This document shows positions 19,892-29,895 of a stretch of DNA of 64,000 nucleotides, one piece after another. Below the pieces are notes generated by a model that did no database searches, was not told where the DNA came from, and was given only the letters and a program-made list of their open reading frames with translations. Positions within the stretch are counted from its first letter, which is position 1; the number at the start of each line of letters is the position of its first letter. The position numbers and the translations under genes are program-made. This DNA comes from Phytophthora hibernalis (Eukaryota; Oomycota; Peronosporomycetes; Peronosporales; Peronosporaceae), in contig JAAKBF010000215.1 in assembly GCA_012656075.1 (NCBI GenBank), forward strand, positions 1-64,000, given 5' to 3'.

Positions 19892-20671
19892 ATGGTGCAG
19901 GTGGCCAAGGCGCTCGCTGGCACAAGTGCGGTGTTGTCACCGCGGACGTTGGTCAAACTGCAGGCGCAAGTACAGGCCATGGTGCACTGCCTCAACTGCC
20001 CCGGAGGACCTTGGTACGAGCAGCAACTGACAAGAATTGGCCGCGTGTGTTGCTTCCACTGCTGGCCATACCCATTGACTGGCTGTGCTGCTATGCCAAT
20101 TGCTAGGGACGTGGGCGTGATGCTCACGACGGACGACCACGTGCAGAAGCTCAACCGTCGGTTCCGCAAGAAGGACAAGCCCACCGACATTTTGTCCTTC
20201 CCGTTCCACAAAGTAGGCGAAGAAGGACTTCCGATCGACGGGGAGGAACTCAATCTGTGCTGTGGTGACTTTAGGTGCGATCACCCGGCCGATTTCCGCG
20301 TGTCAAGACAAGGGAAGAGCGATACCTGGGTGACATCTACATCAGTCCGGCGTACGTTCGACGCCAATGCGAAGACCCGCAGCTTGAAGAGGTCACGACG
20401 CTGGAGGAGCGACTGCCAGTGCTCATGGCCCACGGACTGTGCCACTTGATGGGGTGAGCGGAGTTGGTTGCTGTGTTATCAAAACTGGAGTGATAACATA
20501 CTACTTGCTGCAATGGTTGACAGATACGACCACGAACAAGACGAAGACTACGAGCACATGCTGAAGGCCGAAAATTACATCCTGAAGCGCTATCCACAGT
20601 TTCTGCCGCCTGCATTCGCCCCCGTCAGCTCCCCAACGCCAGCAACTGATGGAGAGCCCTCGCAAAATTGA
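19892..20671 (+). CDS. YBEY: YbeY-type rRNA maturation endoribonuclease (UPF0054), three exons
   Basis: YbeY is a zinc-dependent endoribonuclease in rRNA processing and ribosome quality control; in eukaryotes it serves organelles. Start ATG 19892 (MVQVAKALAG). Family features: LNRRFRKKDKPTDILSFPF (about 20150-20206), YLGDIYISP (about 20322), then the metal site HGLCHLMGYDHEQDEDYEHM, the expected H-x3-H-x5-H pattern. The last His-bearing part lies across an intron: ATGGG|GTGAGC...ACAG|ATACGACC, i.e. 20454-20523 (70 bp). A frame change between GDF and ERYLGD is best explained by a second, very small intron (20275-20312, or 20265-20317). Stop TGA at 20671. The N-terminal 60 residues include LVKLQAQVQAMVHCL and could be an organelle-targeting extension. 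It is convergent with the carrier gene 150 bp downstream. Confidence 0.85.
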
Positions 20672-20824
20672 TCATAGGCCGGTGCAACTTCAACGCAGAA
20701 CGCAACAATAGTTTGATTATTGTCATCTCCTATCGGGTGCACCAAGCTCTGGTGCCAGGTTAGAGCTCGGGTACTCGTCGGGATAGGACGAGAAGCTGGC
20801 TGGGATAGGTAAGTCGCTGTCGAT

Positions 20825-21823
20825 CTAATTCCGGTTCTCAACTATGTCGTACACCACGCTCGTCGCCGTCTTCATGATCATGGTCGTGAAACTCGCGTGG
20901 ATGAGACGCGCCACGAAGCCGGTGGTGCCGAACGACAGCACCTGATTCAACCCGCCGGCCCGGTACTGTTGCCGGAAGAGCTCCACCACCGACACCTTGA
21001 CGCCGGCCTTGGACGCCTGCTGGATCTGCGCCACCATGACGTCCATGGGCAGCGTGAGTGCCGCGCTGAACACGCCGCCGAGCAGCGACGAGATGACCTG
21101 TTGGCCAGTCGTGAGCTTGCGGTCTGGATCCTTGCGCTTGTACACGAGATTCTCGGCCTGCACGGAGAAAAAGAAGCGCGTGGACCAGTCAGCCACCCGC
21201 TTGAGCGAGAACATGCCCGAGCCCTTCATGAGCGCGGCCACGCCCTCCTTATGGATGACCTTGATGCCGATACGCATGGAGCGCGACATGGTCTCGAGGG
21301 GCGTCATGTGCTCGCGGAAGATGGGGTCCGTCATCACGCGCGTCTTGAGCAGCAGCGTGGGGCTGAGCACGAAGCCCTGGAAGCCGCCGCCGATACCACC
21401 GGCGATGACCTCGGACGTGCCTTTGCTGAGTTTTTGGCTCTGGACCATGGGGGCGAGCGCCGTGCGGGCGACAGAGTGGCCCCAGGAGAAGACGGAGCCC
21501 TTAGCCACTCCCTGTAGCGCCCCCAGGGAAGAAGCCGTCCCAAATGCCTACGAGGCCCTTGGCGTGCATGATCTCCTTGGTCAGGTGCACGTACGAGAAC
21601 TGTGGCTTGGTCTGCTTCATGATCTTGATGAACTCGAGGTAGTGGCCCAGCGCCAACTCATACGAGAGGCACACACCCGCGCCACAAGCAGCTTAACGCC
21701 CGCCTTTTCGAGCTTGGGCTCCTTTTTGGTGCTGAGCGCCAGCGGGTGGAGAGTGGAGGTCCAACAGCTCTGCGGCCATTCGGCGGAGCCGGTCACGGCG
21801 ATGGTTAGCGAAGGAGGGGGCAT
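20825..21823 (-). CDS. Mitochondrial carrier family (SLC25-like) protein, two compensating frameshifts
   Basis: Inner-membrane transporter family built of three repeats of about 100 residues. From ATG 21823 the frame gives an N-terminus (KKEPKLEKAGVKLLVA). A segment from about 21690 to 21530 continues in another frame (YLEFIKIMKQTKPQFSYVHL, then GIWDGFFP). The original frame then resumes with GVAKGSVFSWGHS to the TAG at 20825. Repeat signatures include FVLSPTLLLKTRVMTDP and AALTLPMDVMVAQIQQ, where P-x-D/E-x-x-K/R-like cores are recognisable, with several glycine-rich helices. Total length of about 330 residues fits the family. The substrate cannot be inferred. The two opposite indels (one next to GGGGG at about 21530) may be sequence errors or real decay. 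Confidence 0.75.
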
Positions 21824-22455
21824 TGGGCGGGAGGGAAAGGGACAAAAGGCTTCTGAGTCAAGTTGGGCAATGGGGGACTATAATACCGGTATTAATAGTA
21901 CGTAGACTTCGTTTGGATTCAGGCTGAAATCGAAGAGGATGGGCATACCGGTACAGACAACGGAAAAATACGCTCTACCGGTACAGTGCAACCCCCGTTT
22001 TGAGGATTGGATTCGGCAACGTGATTTTAGAGGGATTAGATATAGAACATAAAAATGCTGTCCGTTTGCTTAAAATTGCTTTGGTTTCTAAATGGATTTG
22101 ACGGGGTATTGGATTATCGAGGTGCGCATAACGAGGGGTAGCACTTAAAAGTACGCCATGCGACAAATCCAGACTTCTGGTCCGATACAAAAACAGTTGA
22201 ATTATAGCCAATCATGGTGTCCGAAACTCGTTCTTGTAGCCAACAAAACAAATTATAATAATACTGAAATTCAGTCTGAATCGGTAAGTGGTTTGACGCC
22301 ACGTGTGTGTTTCTCTGGCACCGCCAGGGCTAATGGTAACTCAAATATGCATAAATTTTCGGGTATTGGTACTATTTTGGTCAAGAATGTCTATATTCTT
22401 TCAAAATGCAGAAGAGTACCATAATACATGTACATGATGATACACTGTACATGTA
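21824..22455. other. Non-coding, rich in TACCGGTA and TACATGTA palindromes
   Basis: No convincing frame. ACCGGTA-type palindromes occur at about 21885, 21946 and 21978 and again at 22667 and 22692. GTACATGTAC-type sequences are at 22426-22456. These recur elsewhere in the window (59855, 62512, 63451). Confidence 0.5.
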
Positions 22456-22616
22456 CAGAGTTCCCGGCAAAGGGAGAAAGGTGGGACCAATAAGTTCTTC
22501 CAGGTTAAAGATTTGCAAACGGATTTGGATCGCGGTAGAGCAAGGCTTTGTGACAACTGTACTAAGTTGGCAAGGTAAATAACTGATTACGGTTCTCCCT
22601 TTGCTGGGGAACTCTG
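22456..22616. mobile_element. Tc1/mariner-type MITE, 161 bp
   Basis: The inverted repeats are at 22455-22478 and 22593-22617. Left reads CAGAGTTCCCGGCAAAGGG, right reads the complement with one extra base. Both ends are flanked by TA (22454-22455 and 22617-22618), the mariner target. No coding capacity, so it is non-autonomous. Confidence 0.85.
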
Positions 22617-22745
22617 TATTTAAATATCATCGAGGATTTGTGAAAATATCAGATATAAGAATGATATACCGGTACAGTAAAGTGATACATGTACCGGTAT
22701 TCTGAAAGGAAGCCCCATCCGCATGAACACCATGTGTGAAGGCGA

Positions 22746-23611
22746 GAGGAATTTCCATAATACAGTACATATGTACTGGTTTGTCCACGGGGATTTTGAA
22801 ATTGAATTATATCTACATGTACTGACTCAGTACATACTAAGTACGGCAAAAAGAAAAATGTACTTTACGAGCCGTTAGTGCATTGACCTCGTCTGGTTGC
22901 ATACGTAGCTCGTCCGCGACGAGTTTCCCCTTGTAAGCTGGTACAACCAAACGAAGTCGATAGTATCGAGCTCAATAGCTACCAGGATAAAATACGAGCT
23001 CCGTCAATTACCAAAATCCAGTCCACTGTATGATATAAAACGGTAGGTGGCTAATCCAGCGACGTCGTAAACCTGCTCAGGTCATGCCCTCATTCTACTG
23101 GAAATACGTCATCCTCTGCGACCAACTCAACTGCTACCGTCGTATTTTTGACGCACGGAGATAATGCTATTCAGACGAAGTTGCCAAAAAGACACTTCGA
23201 AATGGCGCGGGAATGGTGCAGGGGTATCGTTGGAGACAGAGAATGGAGATCGCTAACTGGTCATGTCGTCAATAGACTTAGTCATCGCAACTCGATTCTA
23301 ACGAAACTTAGTAACGTTATAGTTTTAAAAATTGATTGTATTAAGCTGCATTGATAAATTCTATCACAGCTTTTAGCTGGTTGTTTCAATAGCAACATAT
23401 TCTACGTAAGCTCGTTCTATCTCAATATTAGAGATTTAGACTGCTCATTCAGTAAAAGTGAAGCCTTGAAATAGCGCGCACTTACTCAACCGAACTAGAT
23501 TTCAGAACGATACGAACTCAAACGCAGTGTACTGGTATTTTGTATTTTGGGATAATTCAATATCCCCGGGAGACAAAACAGTACATATGTACTGTATTAT
23601 GGAAATTCCTC
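22746..23611. mobile_element. MULE-type non-autonomous element, 866 bp, with 10-bp target duplication
   Basis: A 33-bp inverted repeat (22746-22778 versus 23579-23611), starting GAGGAATTTCC and containing the palindrome GTACATATGTAC, is perfect by eye. The element is flanked on both sides by GTGAAGGCGA (22736-22745 and 23612-23621), a 10-bp direct duplication. Long TIRs plus a 9-11 bp duplication are hallmarks of Mutator-like elements. The interior has no transposase frame. Confidence 0.9.
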
Positions 23612-24134
23612 GTGAAGGCGAGCTGCAGCTTGCTCATGCATATTCGAGCTATCCGACAACAGCACTACTGCTCAATGACGGTGAGGTATCGTTTCATGCA
23701 CCCATGGGCATGTGCGGCTGCACGACTGGAGCGGACTAATTCCTGGCTTTGCGTCCAACCTCACCCTACGTACGTGGTGCAGGGTACTCCACCCGGACGC
23801 CAAGCTTCGACAGCGCAAGGCTCCGCACTTTTGAGTTGGAAGAAATGGACGTCTGCACACCGAACTCTCGGACATTAACGGTGGGGAAGCTAACTTTTCA
23901 AGGGGATTGCTAAGTATTGAATTGAATGGAGGAAATGAGTAACTGAGATTCATAGAGCGCCACGCATATGCAGCTGTAAGTTTCGTAACTACCGAGTACT
24001 GGAGGAAAAAAAACCTCACCTGGGTCCAAACAACCTCCAGCTCATCTATATATAACTCACACTGCTCGACCAATTTCAACACTAAGGCCCATTCCTAACC
24101 GGACGAAGTGGCTGCCATAATGTGCCAGTGTCGC

Positions 24135-24166
24135 GAGCCGCCTTGAGCCGCCTTGAGCCGCCTTGA
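24135..24166 (+). repeat. Three tandem copies of a 10-bp unit
   Basis: GAGCCGCCTT repeated three times in tandem, ending CTTGA. Short minisatellite in a non-coding stretch. Confidence 0.9.
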
Positions 24167-24391
24167 TTTAGGACGGTCCTCGAGGCGTATGGCAGGCAGG
24201 TGCGTTCTAGGAGAGTAGATCAATAACAACAACAAATCAATACAAAATATATTACCTTGCTGGTTCCAAGGCTTTTTCACGACTGAGCTCCTACTTGAGC
24301 TCGGGGCGTGCCGTGCGGCCGCTCCTCCTACTTCCTCACATACCGATCCGTTGTCATCCTGCCGTGCCACCGCGACACCCCTCCTGCGTCG

Positions 24392-24434
24392 TCCTAGTCC
24401 TAGTCCTTGTCCTTGTCCTTGTCCTTGTCCTTGC
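24392..24434 (+). repeat. TCCTAG/TCCTTG hexanucleotide microsatellite
   Basis: Two TCCTAG units followed by five TCCTTG units. On the minus strand it would encode a Lys-Asp or Arg-Thr dipeptide run, producing spurious open frames. Confidence 0.9.
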
Positions 24435-25320
24435 CCTCCTCCACGGCCATGGCTTCCGTCCTTGCAGTGCCGCAAAGTCGTCGCTCCTCGCTCTTCCGCG
24501 CCGCTTGCCGCCATTCGAAATATGGGGGACCTGGTTCCACCAATCCCAGGGTCCCACCAAATAGAGCCAAAACTATGGTTGTGTTGTGATTCACAGAAAA
24601 CGTCGTTAGTTCGGCTTCCACGCAACAGCACAACTATTCGCCGAGTCAGGTCGGCGGTGTTGAGCTTGCGCAGGGTTCCTGTCGGTTCCCTTTGCGGTTC
24701 GCCCCAGCCGGCGTTTAGTTCAGTGTTGTTCCCGACGAGTACCAAGCTCCAAACTCTCCAGAGACTCGCCTGAGCGGGGCAGTCTCCGTGCAAAACCCTG
24801 TGCCCTCCACCAAAGGATGGACGGCAGCGCGCGAGCACTTTTACAGGTCACCAGGCGCAGATTACGCCCAGCTAGGAGGTTACGGTGTCCTGGGTTGTGC
24901 AGCCCCACCGGCTCGTCGAATCGACGAGGTTTGTCTTCGCTTGGTAGCGTGAAGTGCCCACCCCGGGCCGACCTTGATCTCTTGGCGCTACCAGACGGCT
25001 CCCCTACAAGCTATTCCTCTCGGTGAACGACGGCAGACATAATCCAGCCCACGCAGGGACTTACCGGAAAAGTGTACGCTGTTCTTGGACTTAGAAGATT
25101 CTGCTCTGATTGTTATCTCTATATCTTCGGAGAGCCCCTTCGGCTCTTCCCTATGTTCTTCTATCGGTCATATACAAATATCTAATGAAATGGAGTCGTT
25201 ACAGATCTCCCTGCGACTCTTCGCTCAGCTCCGTCCCTTGATGTCGAGCTGTTTCTTACCTTACGGCGACTCTTCGCCCAGATCCTGATTTATCCCTTCA
25301 GGCATATTCTTGCCAAGTCG

Positions 25321-25414
25321 ACTTTCGCCGAGTCCAACTTTCGCCGAGTTCAACTTTCGCCGAGTCGATTATCGCCGAGCCCGTCCATCGCTGAGTCCGT
25401 CCTTCGCTGAGTCC
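25321..25414 (+). repeat. Array of the E2 signature word, probably in its 3' LTR
   Basis: Six copies of TCGCCGAG or TCGCTGAG spaced 14-18 bp apart. The same word is scattered over the rest of E2. A dense array near the start of an LTR would be placed like an enhancer or protein-binding array. Just beyond it, GTATCCACTTG recurs three times (25457-25517). Confidence 0.75.
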
Positions 25415-25978
25415 GGCTAAGTGCGGTTCCTGATTAAGTCCGTTCCCTGTTGAGTGCGATGTATCCACTTGGCGGTGTATCCACTTGATCCTCTTGAGTG
25501 CGATGTATCCACTTGGTCTAGCTTAGGTATCCCTAGTGTAGGGTTACCCAAAATCTGGATTTCCCTACACCACAACTGCCCTGGGCGTGATACGAGCCAA
25601 GGCTGGTGAGTGTCTCGACCATCACTCCGCTCTCCAACTTTCCTTCGGTTGGAAATCTCGTCGAGTCAAGTGCTGTCATCTTCAGGAAGCCCGTCGAGGA
25701 CACCACTGCTTCTCTCGCTGACCAGGTAAGCTTCACGCGCTTGCCATGCCCCTTATCCTCGCCGATGGTCATCTAACCCACCGTGTGTGTTCGCTTGACA
25801 GCTTCCCGTCGCGCCGCTACAGCTACCGCCGTCTCGTCGAGTTGGGCCGTCACTGCGAGCTTGTTCGCTCCTCAAGTGTCGTCGACCTCCTCGAGCGCTG
25901 TTGCAGAAGCGCTGTTCTTACGTCGTTGGACCTCCGCGCTCAAGTTTCTTCACTCGGACCCGCTTAGCGACTCATCAA

Positions 25979-28900
25979 TGGAGTCTCAGGATCTGGTCGA
26001 CTTGACGAACTCGCTGGACTCGCCGGATTCTTCCGTCGCTGGGTCCAGCCAAGACCGTACGCCCGCTGATAATGGCGCACATGGTCCTCAACACGCTGAT
26101 ACCTCGGCTCGGTTGGAGTCGCCGGGCTCATCAGTGGAAATCGCCGGTAGCTCGGCTACGCTAGCTGAGTCAGAGGGTGACTCGGCGAATCTCGCGGCAG
26201 GCGATTCCGCTGGCCTCGCTGGGTTCCGTCGAGCTCTCGCTCAGCTGGTCTCGCATTTTTGTTGACCAGTCCTCCTCCACCCGCCGACGCTTCAACCCGC
26301 CAGGCCATTCTTGGGGCAAAATCGCCAGCTTCCATCTTGGCTGCGTTGCAACGTGATGTTGTGCCTCTCCCGGATGTGTCTGCCGAATTCGCCGAGCTTC
26401 GGACCAAGCTCGCCAAATCGGAGCGAGTGGCCTCTGCTCGGTACAAGAGAATGGAGTCAGCGATCGCTGAGTCAGCCTCCTTACGCCACCAGCTGGGTAC
26501 CGTCACGAAAGAGCTGGAAATTTATCGCTCGAGTTATTTACCTTCGACCGAGATAAAGGAGTCGTTCAACAAGACGATCGCCCAGCTCACGGCAGAGTCC
26601 CGGTCCATTCTTGCTCAGCAATGCGACCGGACCCGGCTGCCGAGGCGACCATTCAGAAGCTTCAGGTTGAGCTCGAGAATCGCGATCAGACTTGTGCAAG
26701 CCTGGGTCAGAAGATTATCGAGATGAAGGTGGAGTTCACCACTCTTCACGGATTGGCTTCGACATACTATCGCCAACTCCAGGAGGCCACGGTCTTGCTT
26801 TGCTCGGGTGGTGACCACGCTCTCCGCGAAGCTCGTCGAACGATCGAGTCGTTGCAAGGCACCGTCCTGCGGCAGAAGAGTATTATCGCTCACCGCGGTC
26901 GCTACCCAGTATACGACCCGCACTTGGCTGTCGCTGCTCTGGGTGGCGTGGATGTCCCGGGCCTGGATCCTAGGGATCTCCAGATTAACGCTCGTGTTTG
27001 TCGGCTTCTCGCCGAGCGTTTTCCCGAGTCGTTGGAGCTTCGTTCTTCACGTCGGCCCTGTGAAGTTACCCTCCCTCTCCGCCCCGCGAACTCGTCGAGC
27101 GGAGTATCTTCGGGCTCGGCGATTTCAACTTCGACGAGCTCGACTAATGCTACCCCGACGAGCGCAGCGTTGGTGGTTTCTCCGACTTTCTCTGCGGTCT
27201 CACCTGTTTCCTCGTCGTGTTCTTCACACCGCAAGCGGTCTAAGTCGGAGTCGCGCCACCGGAGACACCGTTCGGTCTCTCAACTAAGGAGCGCGCCACT
27301 GAAGACATTGACTCCGGCCGAACGCCTCCGACGGTATTCTAACCCAGCGAATCCGCCGGCGGTCGGCCCACGAGCCGGTCTATGAGTGTTTCTCGCGGCA
27401 AGTTTGAGCGTCTCGTACCTGGCGAGGAGGGTTTCGACGCATCGACGACTTTGCTCCGAGCGGAAGTGGTCGATGATCATGCGCCTTCGCTGCCTATTCC
27501 AGGGCGGCGCCGCCTCTGCTCTCCGGCGGCTGGTCTTAGCCGCGCCAATTCGAGTGGTTATTATCCTCAGCGACACTCGCTGAGTCCTCCCCACGACGAG
27601 GTTCCGGTCGAAGTTAATGAGGCTGAGGCTCACGTCGACGAGTCACCAGATCTTGGGGCAGACTCGTTGAGCTCCGTTGATCCGAACTTGGCGAGTTCGT
27701 CAGCCGTTCTGGTGAGTTTATCTCTGGCCACGAGCTCTTCACTCGGTCGTATAAGTTCTTCGCCGAGCTCAGCATCTGGATCTGTGGCGTCCACTGACGC
27801 GTCAATAGATTCGGCTCCAGCCGTGATCTCATCGAGTTCGTCTACTTCCGTGGCGACTCCTTCGCTGAGTTCCGTAGTCTCCGTTCCGGCTTCGACTGCC
27901 TCTTTCTCTCGGTTCTCCTCGACGTCGCCCTTCTCGAGCAGCAGCAAAGAATTGTGCTTGCATTAATCAGGCTGTTCTCGCCGAGTTGGACGTTCTTGAC
28001 GAAGATGCTTTGGATGGTTCGCCCAGTCCAGCTTCGCCGAAGGTTACGGGATCCATCCCTTCTGGTGATATCGAGCTTGGAGTCCCGCCGAGTCAGACCA
28101 TTGGTTCGCTGTCTACTTCTTAGCCGTCACCAGTTGGTTCTCCTGTGAGCTCATCGAACGGGATGTCTCATCGAGATTTCCTTATGGACGTCGAAGCTGA
28201 GGATAGCTGTTCATCGTCAGCTAGCACTGTGGTCCTCACGGACCGGGTGCCTCCACGCGGCAAGCTACAGAGCTATGCCGATGCTCGTCGAAAAGCTCCT
28301 CATTCTGTCAAGCGAGGAAGTGCACCGGCTCCTCGATCGAAGGGTTCGTCGAAAAAGCGAGCAGCTTTCAAGTCTTCTCGCCAGACTGCCAAGAAAGCCA
28401 AGAGCTCGTCGATCGTCAATGATTCTGGTCCCAAGTCGTCGAGCAAGGTTACTCCGGTCTCTCAGGCAGCCAAACCTAACGCTTCAGGCACCAAGACGGC
28501 GCGATTAACGGCTCCTGTCATCAAGTCGCCTGCGAAGGGCAAAGCACCGGTTGTTTCCAAGCGTTCGACAGGTTCTAACTCATCGAAATCGTCCAAGAAG
28601 ACTCCAAGCATTTCTTCGCCAAGTCAACCTCCTACTGCCCCTGGTATGGTGGAATTGCCTGCACCGTTGAAGCTTCCAATCGCAAAACTGCGTGCTCGTG
28701 CGGCCCAGGCTGTTGCGCGCGAGGCCCGGGAGACTCCTTCGATGCGTCAGACTCGCAGCGTGGAGTTCTTCCATTATGGGTCCGCTCGTTGCTGGGCGAA
28801 AATGTTGGCATGTCGTTCCCCGGTCAAGATGCTGGATATCGGAGGCAAGTCTAGTGTAGCTCCGACACCAACTACTCTCGATGGGCTTCGGAAGTGGATG

Positions 28901-29715
28901 GATGTGTTTAATCCGTCTCATCCATGCCAACAAGTCCTCTCCAAGTTCCCGGAGACTCCAATTTTCGTCTCAGCGAGCGAGATTGACGCCGCCCGCCAAC
29001 GTCTGCATTCCAAGAAGAAGTCGGCGCAATCTACGACCCCGTTGATGATCGTTTGCGACGCTTGGGCTCGTTTCCTGGGTGATAGTCGGGAATTCGACGA
29101 GTCGCAACCTTACGATTCTCGTATCAACATTTTCGTGGCTCTCTGGGAGAGGAACCACTGGATCGTGGATTCAAGTGTCTTGTTGGGTTTACACCCAGAC
29201 CTGAACCCAAGCTCGCACGTGTCGGAGTTCGCCGCCATTCACGAGTTGTGGGCGGTGTACAATCTTGAGCGTAAGCGTCGAGGCGACCTGTTGCGGCTCG
29301 TCATGAAGTCCTATGAGGAAGCACTCCGGGCTGCAGTCAGTTCTCGCTCAGCTCGAGGCCCTTCGCCTAGTCTCGACTCCGAGCTCTATTTTGAGCCTAC
29401 GGTACATATTCGTTGATTAACCAGCCCATGTTCCCGTCTTGTTCGAATGAGCTCAAGGACTTGGACGTTCAAGAGCCCTGGCGAGTGTGGTGGGTGACTC
29501 GTCCAGAGTTGCACCCATACAACACGTGCTTCCGTCCGCGCAATCCTGAGTTCCCGGTATTTGCCCCAGGGGATTTTCCGGTCGGCGATGTCGAGAGGAC
29601 TTTGCAGAGGACACTGATCCGAACGAGCCAGAACCTCCTGCTTGTGACGAGTGTTCTGCCTCCGGCTAATCGTACCGGTCTTCGCATTTTCGAGCAAATT
29701 TTCGACGAGGCCTAA
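25979..29715 (+). pseudogene. E2 opposite-strand ORF, about 1,200 codons, unknown function
   Basis: Readable as one protein with several frameshifts and one stop (TAG at 28121). In order: an Asp/Ser-rich start (MESQDLVDLTNSLDSPD), a probable coiled coil (ELRTKLAKSERVASARYKR, then LQVELENRDQTCASLGQK), and a basic Ser/Arg patch (HRKRSKSESRHRRHRS). Then come Ser-rich linkers, a long Lys/Ser-rich stretch, and a globular C-terminal domain (from about 28740) with TPLMIVCDAWARFLGD, INIFVALWERNHWIVD and, after a frame step, EPWRVWWVTRPELHPYN. It is convergent with pol, whose stop lies 180 bp beyond its own. I do not recognise the family. The similar position in E3 and E4 suggests a standard component of these elements. 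Coiled coil plus basic patch would suit a Gag-like or RNA-binding role, but that is a guess. Confidence 0.6.
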
Positions 29716-29895
29716 GCAGTTGTTTCGCTGAGACTCCCAGTTCGCCCAGTTGCAGTTTTCGATGAGTCTTGGTAGTTGTTTCTTTTCTTCATGTAGTTCG
29801 TACTCATCCATCTCGTAATATCAAAAATATAAGTTGACGCAGTAGCTTTCGCTCACTCGACCTGCCTGCTTGTCTTCACAGGTCGGTGGTATTTG

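Larger units (their letters stand above)
23622..25300. other. Mostly non-coding, with simple repeats
   Basis: Minus-strand frames at 23672-24082 and 24095-24838 are open but low-complexity and match nothing I know. Part of this (from about 24900 up) may be LTR or flank of element E2, but no TG...CA boundary could be fixed. Confidence 0.4.

Noticed and set aside
20897..21905. Long plus-strand frames across the carrier locus
   Set aside because: Exact antisense shadows of the mitochondrial carrier coding sequence.
24095..24838. Minus-strand frame of 247 codons containing Gly-Gln repeats
   Set aside because: The open frame is produced by the TCCTTG microsatellite; no conserved domain and no supporting context.
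25726..25801. GT-AG intron at the start of the E2 opposite-strand ORF
   Set aside because: Good splice-like ends (CAG/GTAAGC...GACAG) but the joined frames contain stops or do not match the downstream frame.
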